Assembly: GCA_029257335.1 (NCBI GenBank)
Contig: JARIBV010000050.1
Location: forward strand, 1 to 51,973
Reading direction: 5' to 3'
DNA from: Faecousia sp.
GTDB lineage: Bacteria; Bacillota; Clostridia; Oscillospirales; Oscillospiraceae
Length of the DNA: 51,973 nt
In this document: positions 50,513 to 51,973 of the stretch, one piece after another
Numbering within the stretch: the first letter of the stretch is position 1
Layout: each line of letters opens with the position of its first letter
The notes under the pieces: model-generated
Databases searched by the model: none
What the model was told of the DNA's origin: nothing
The model's input: the letters and a program-made list of their open reading frames with translations, nothing else
Position numbers and translations under genes: made by a program

Positions 50513-50887
50513 ATGATCGATTTTCAAAATGGCGAAATTATGAAGCTGCGGCAGGCAGATATCCAGGATGTAGGCTCTTTGGTGGGAAAGATTTTGCTGC
50601 CGGATGAACAGGTGGTAGGTGTGTATAAAACCGTCCGGGATCGGGTCATTTTTACAGACCGCCGGGTGATGACTTTGGACATCCAGGGGGCTACCGGGAA
50701 AAAACAGGAGCTTACCAGCTTGCCGTATCGGAAGATCGTATGCTTTAGCATTGAAACATCCGGGGTTTTGGATGTGGACTCCGAGCTGGAGCTGCATTTT
50801 TCCGGAATGGGGCGTGTCCGCTTCGAGTTCTTCGGTTCCAGCCATATTGCGGAAATTGCCCAGGTTTTGGGGAAATACATTCTGTAA
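50513..50887 (+). CDS. Bacterial PH-domain protein (PF08000-like)
   Basis: 124 residues from ATG 50513 (AAAGGAGG upstream). The whole protein is one PH-like barrel: L-P-D-E-Q-V-V-G-V-Y-K-T-V-R-D-R-V-I-F-T-D-R-R-V-M-T-L-D, then L-P-Y-R-K-I-V-C-F-S-I-E-T-S-G and a closing helix. These small cytoplasmic proteins are widespread in Firmicutes; their role is unknown. Single-gene unit. Confidence 0.85.
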   Translation: MIDFQNGEIMKLRQADIQDVGSLVGKILLPDEQVVGVYKTVRDRVIFTDRRVMTLDIQGATGKKQELTSLPYRKIVCFSIETSGVLDVDSELELHFSGMGRVRFEFFGSSHIAEIAQVLGKYIL

Positions 50888-50928
50888 GCAGAAAAAATTG
50901 CTGCAAAACAGATCAAAATAAAAGCGAG

Positions 50929-50962
50929 TGGACAGCTCCGCTGGGGGCTTTCCACTCGCTTT
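50929..50962. terminator. Bidirectional terminator
   Basis: AAAGCGAGTGGA pairs with TCCACTCGCTTT between converging genes. Confidence 0.85.
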
Positions 50963-51002
50963 CTGCTACACCGGACTTTTTAACAAGAGCAGGCGCTTTC
51001 TC

Positions 51003-51973
51003 TCAGGCCTGGCAAAGAGGTTTGATTTTATTGTTATAAATGCGCAGGAAGAAGAACAGGGAACATGCGCTGCTCACCAGCTCGGCAATGGGGAAGGACC
51101 ACCAGACGGAATCCAGGACCCCGGACAGGGACAACAGATAGGCGGCCGGGACCAGAACCACAAGCTGCCGGATCAGAGAGACAATGGTGGCGTACAGCCC
51201 GTTGCCCAGCGCCTGGAAAACGCCGCTGAGCACCACGCAGCACCCGGCAAACAGGAAAGAAATGCTGATGATGCGCAAGGACACCGTTCCAATGGACAGA
51301 AACAGTTCGGACGGCTCAAACATGGACAGCAGGAAATCAGGGAAAAACTGGAAGGCCAAGAAACCCAGGATCATAAAGGTCATGGCAACCACACAGCCCA
51401 GAGCAATGGCTTTTTTGATTCGGTCGGGCCGCTTAGCACCGTAGTTAAAGGCAACAATGGAAACCAGAGCGTTATTCAGGCCAAAGACCGGCATAAAGAC
51501 AAAGCTTTGCAGCTTAAAATAGGCACCGAAGACGGCCACGGCCGTGGAATTGAATCCGCTGAGAATGCCGTTGACCAGGAAAGTCATAACGGAGCCAATG
51601 GCCATCATCACAATGGAGGGAACTCCCACGGCCAGAATGGGCTTCAGGATATGGCGCTGAAAGGCCAGGGCCTTCATGCTGAGCTGCACTTCGTGGTTTT
51701 TCCAGAAATGGAAGGCCATTGCCATGCAGAACGATACAATCTGGCCGATGACAGTGGCCACGGCGGCACCGCTGATTCCCATGGCAGGGATGGGGCCGAT
51801 GCCGAAAATCAGCAGGGGGTCCAGAATGATGTTGAGTATGGCACCGGTGCTCTGGGTAATCATGGTGAACACGGTGCGGCCGGTGGCTTGCAGGATGCGC
51901 TCGAAGAGAATGGCGCCAAAAAGACCGAAGGAGAACACGGTGCAGATGGTCATATATTTGGTACCGCCCTCAT
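51003..51973 (-). CDS. MATE-family efflux transporter, 5' end cut by window edge
   Basis: The frame is open to the window edge (E-G-G-T-K-Y-M before the first in-window Met at 51953), so the N-terminus is missing. The visible 323 residues include helices of both halves, with G-L-N-N-A-L-V-S-I-V-A-F-N-Y-G-A-K-R-P-D-R near the middle, the MATE second-half signature. It differs clearly from the 31802 paralogue. Substrate unknown. Confidence 0.88.
   Translation of the reverse strand, partial: EGGTKYMTICTVFSFGLFGAILFERILQATGRTVFTMITQSTGAILNIILDPLLIFGIGPIPAMGISGAAVATVIGQIVSFCMAMAFHFWKNHEVQLSMKALAFQRHILKPILAVGVPSIVMMAIGSVMTFLVNGILSGFNSTAVAVFGAYFKLQSFVFMPVFGLNNALVSIVAFNYGAKRPDRIKKAIALGCVVAMTFMILGFLAFQFFPDFLLSMFEPSELFLSIGTVSLRIISISFLFAGCCVVLSGVFQALGNGLYATIVSLIRQLVVLVPAAYLLSLSGVLDSVWWSFPIAELVSSACSLFFFLRIYNNKIKPLCQA

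Overview
The window looks like the chromosome of a gut-type Clostridia member (Oscillospirales-like, moderate GC). It has sigma-A promoters of the TTGACA-N17-TATAAT type, strong AGGAGG ribosome binding sites, ribonuclease Y, an LtaS-type sulfatase, SLH surface proteins, a DacF-type carboxypeptidase and many ECF/ABC/MATE systems. The genus assignment is inference only. No rRNA, tRNA, CRISPR array or intact mobile element was seen.

Region 1 (1-6030) is accessory: a truncated GNAT gene, a decayed IS3-family transposase, an orphan membrane protein and a four-gene cluster of unrecognised membrane-associated proteins led by a 709-residue protein with a zinc ribbon. The two minus-strand genes here carry near-identical copies of the same promoter.

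Region 2 (6090-27360) is the centre of interest: a roughly 21 kb iron/heme acquisition island. Two parallel cassettes (TetR regulator plus a pair of ABC half-transporters) are followed by a five-gene Nik/Dpp-type importer. Facing them on the minus strand is a seven-gene heme relay: a small membrane protein, a secreted NEAT-like protein, a membrane-anchored double NEAT-like protein, a Shp homologue, an IsdE/HtsA homologue, a FecCD-type permease and its ATPase. Shp and IsdE keep the known axial heme ligands (Met/Met and Met/His). The NEAT-like domains keep a Met pair about 110 residues apart, which suggests bis-methionine heme binding. Eight copies of a palindrome GTTAG-N6-CTAAC tie the units together: just downstream of the -10 boxes of the importer and heme operons, near the ribosome binding sites, before both ABC pairs, and once inside a gene. 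The motif resembles DtxR/IdeR-type boxes. No DtxR gene lies in the window, so the regulator would act in trans.

Region 3 (27500-33200) holds a surface-polymer acylation cluster (SGNH hydrolase, DUF4358, MBOAT, DHHW) and a divergent MATE pump. Region 4 (33360-51973) is mostly housekeeping: rny, an ECF sigma factor fused to a membrane segment and extracytoplasmic domain (with its own ECF-like promoter), a hotdog thioesterase, nicotinate phosphoribosyltransferase with two small membrane proteins, GNAT, DacF, proC, ThrE, LTA-synthase-like sulfatase, a Na+/Ca2+ exchanger, an SLH protein, a PH-domain protein and a truncated MATE pump.
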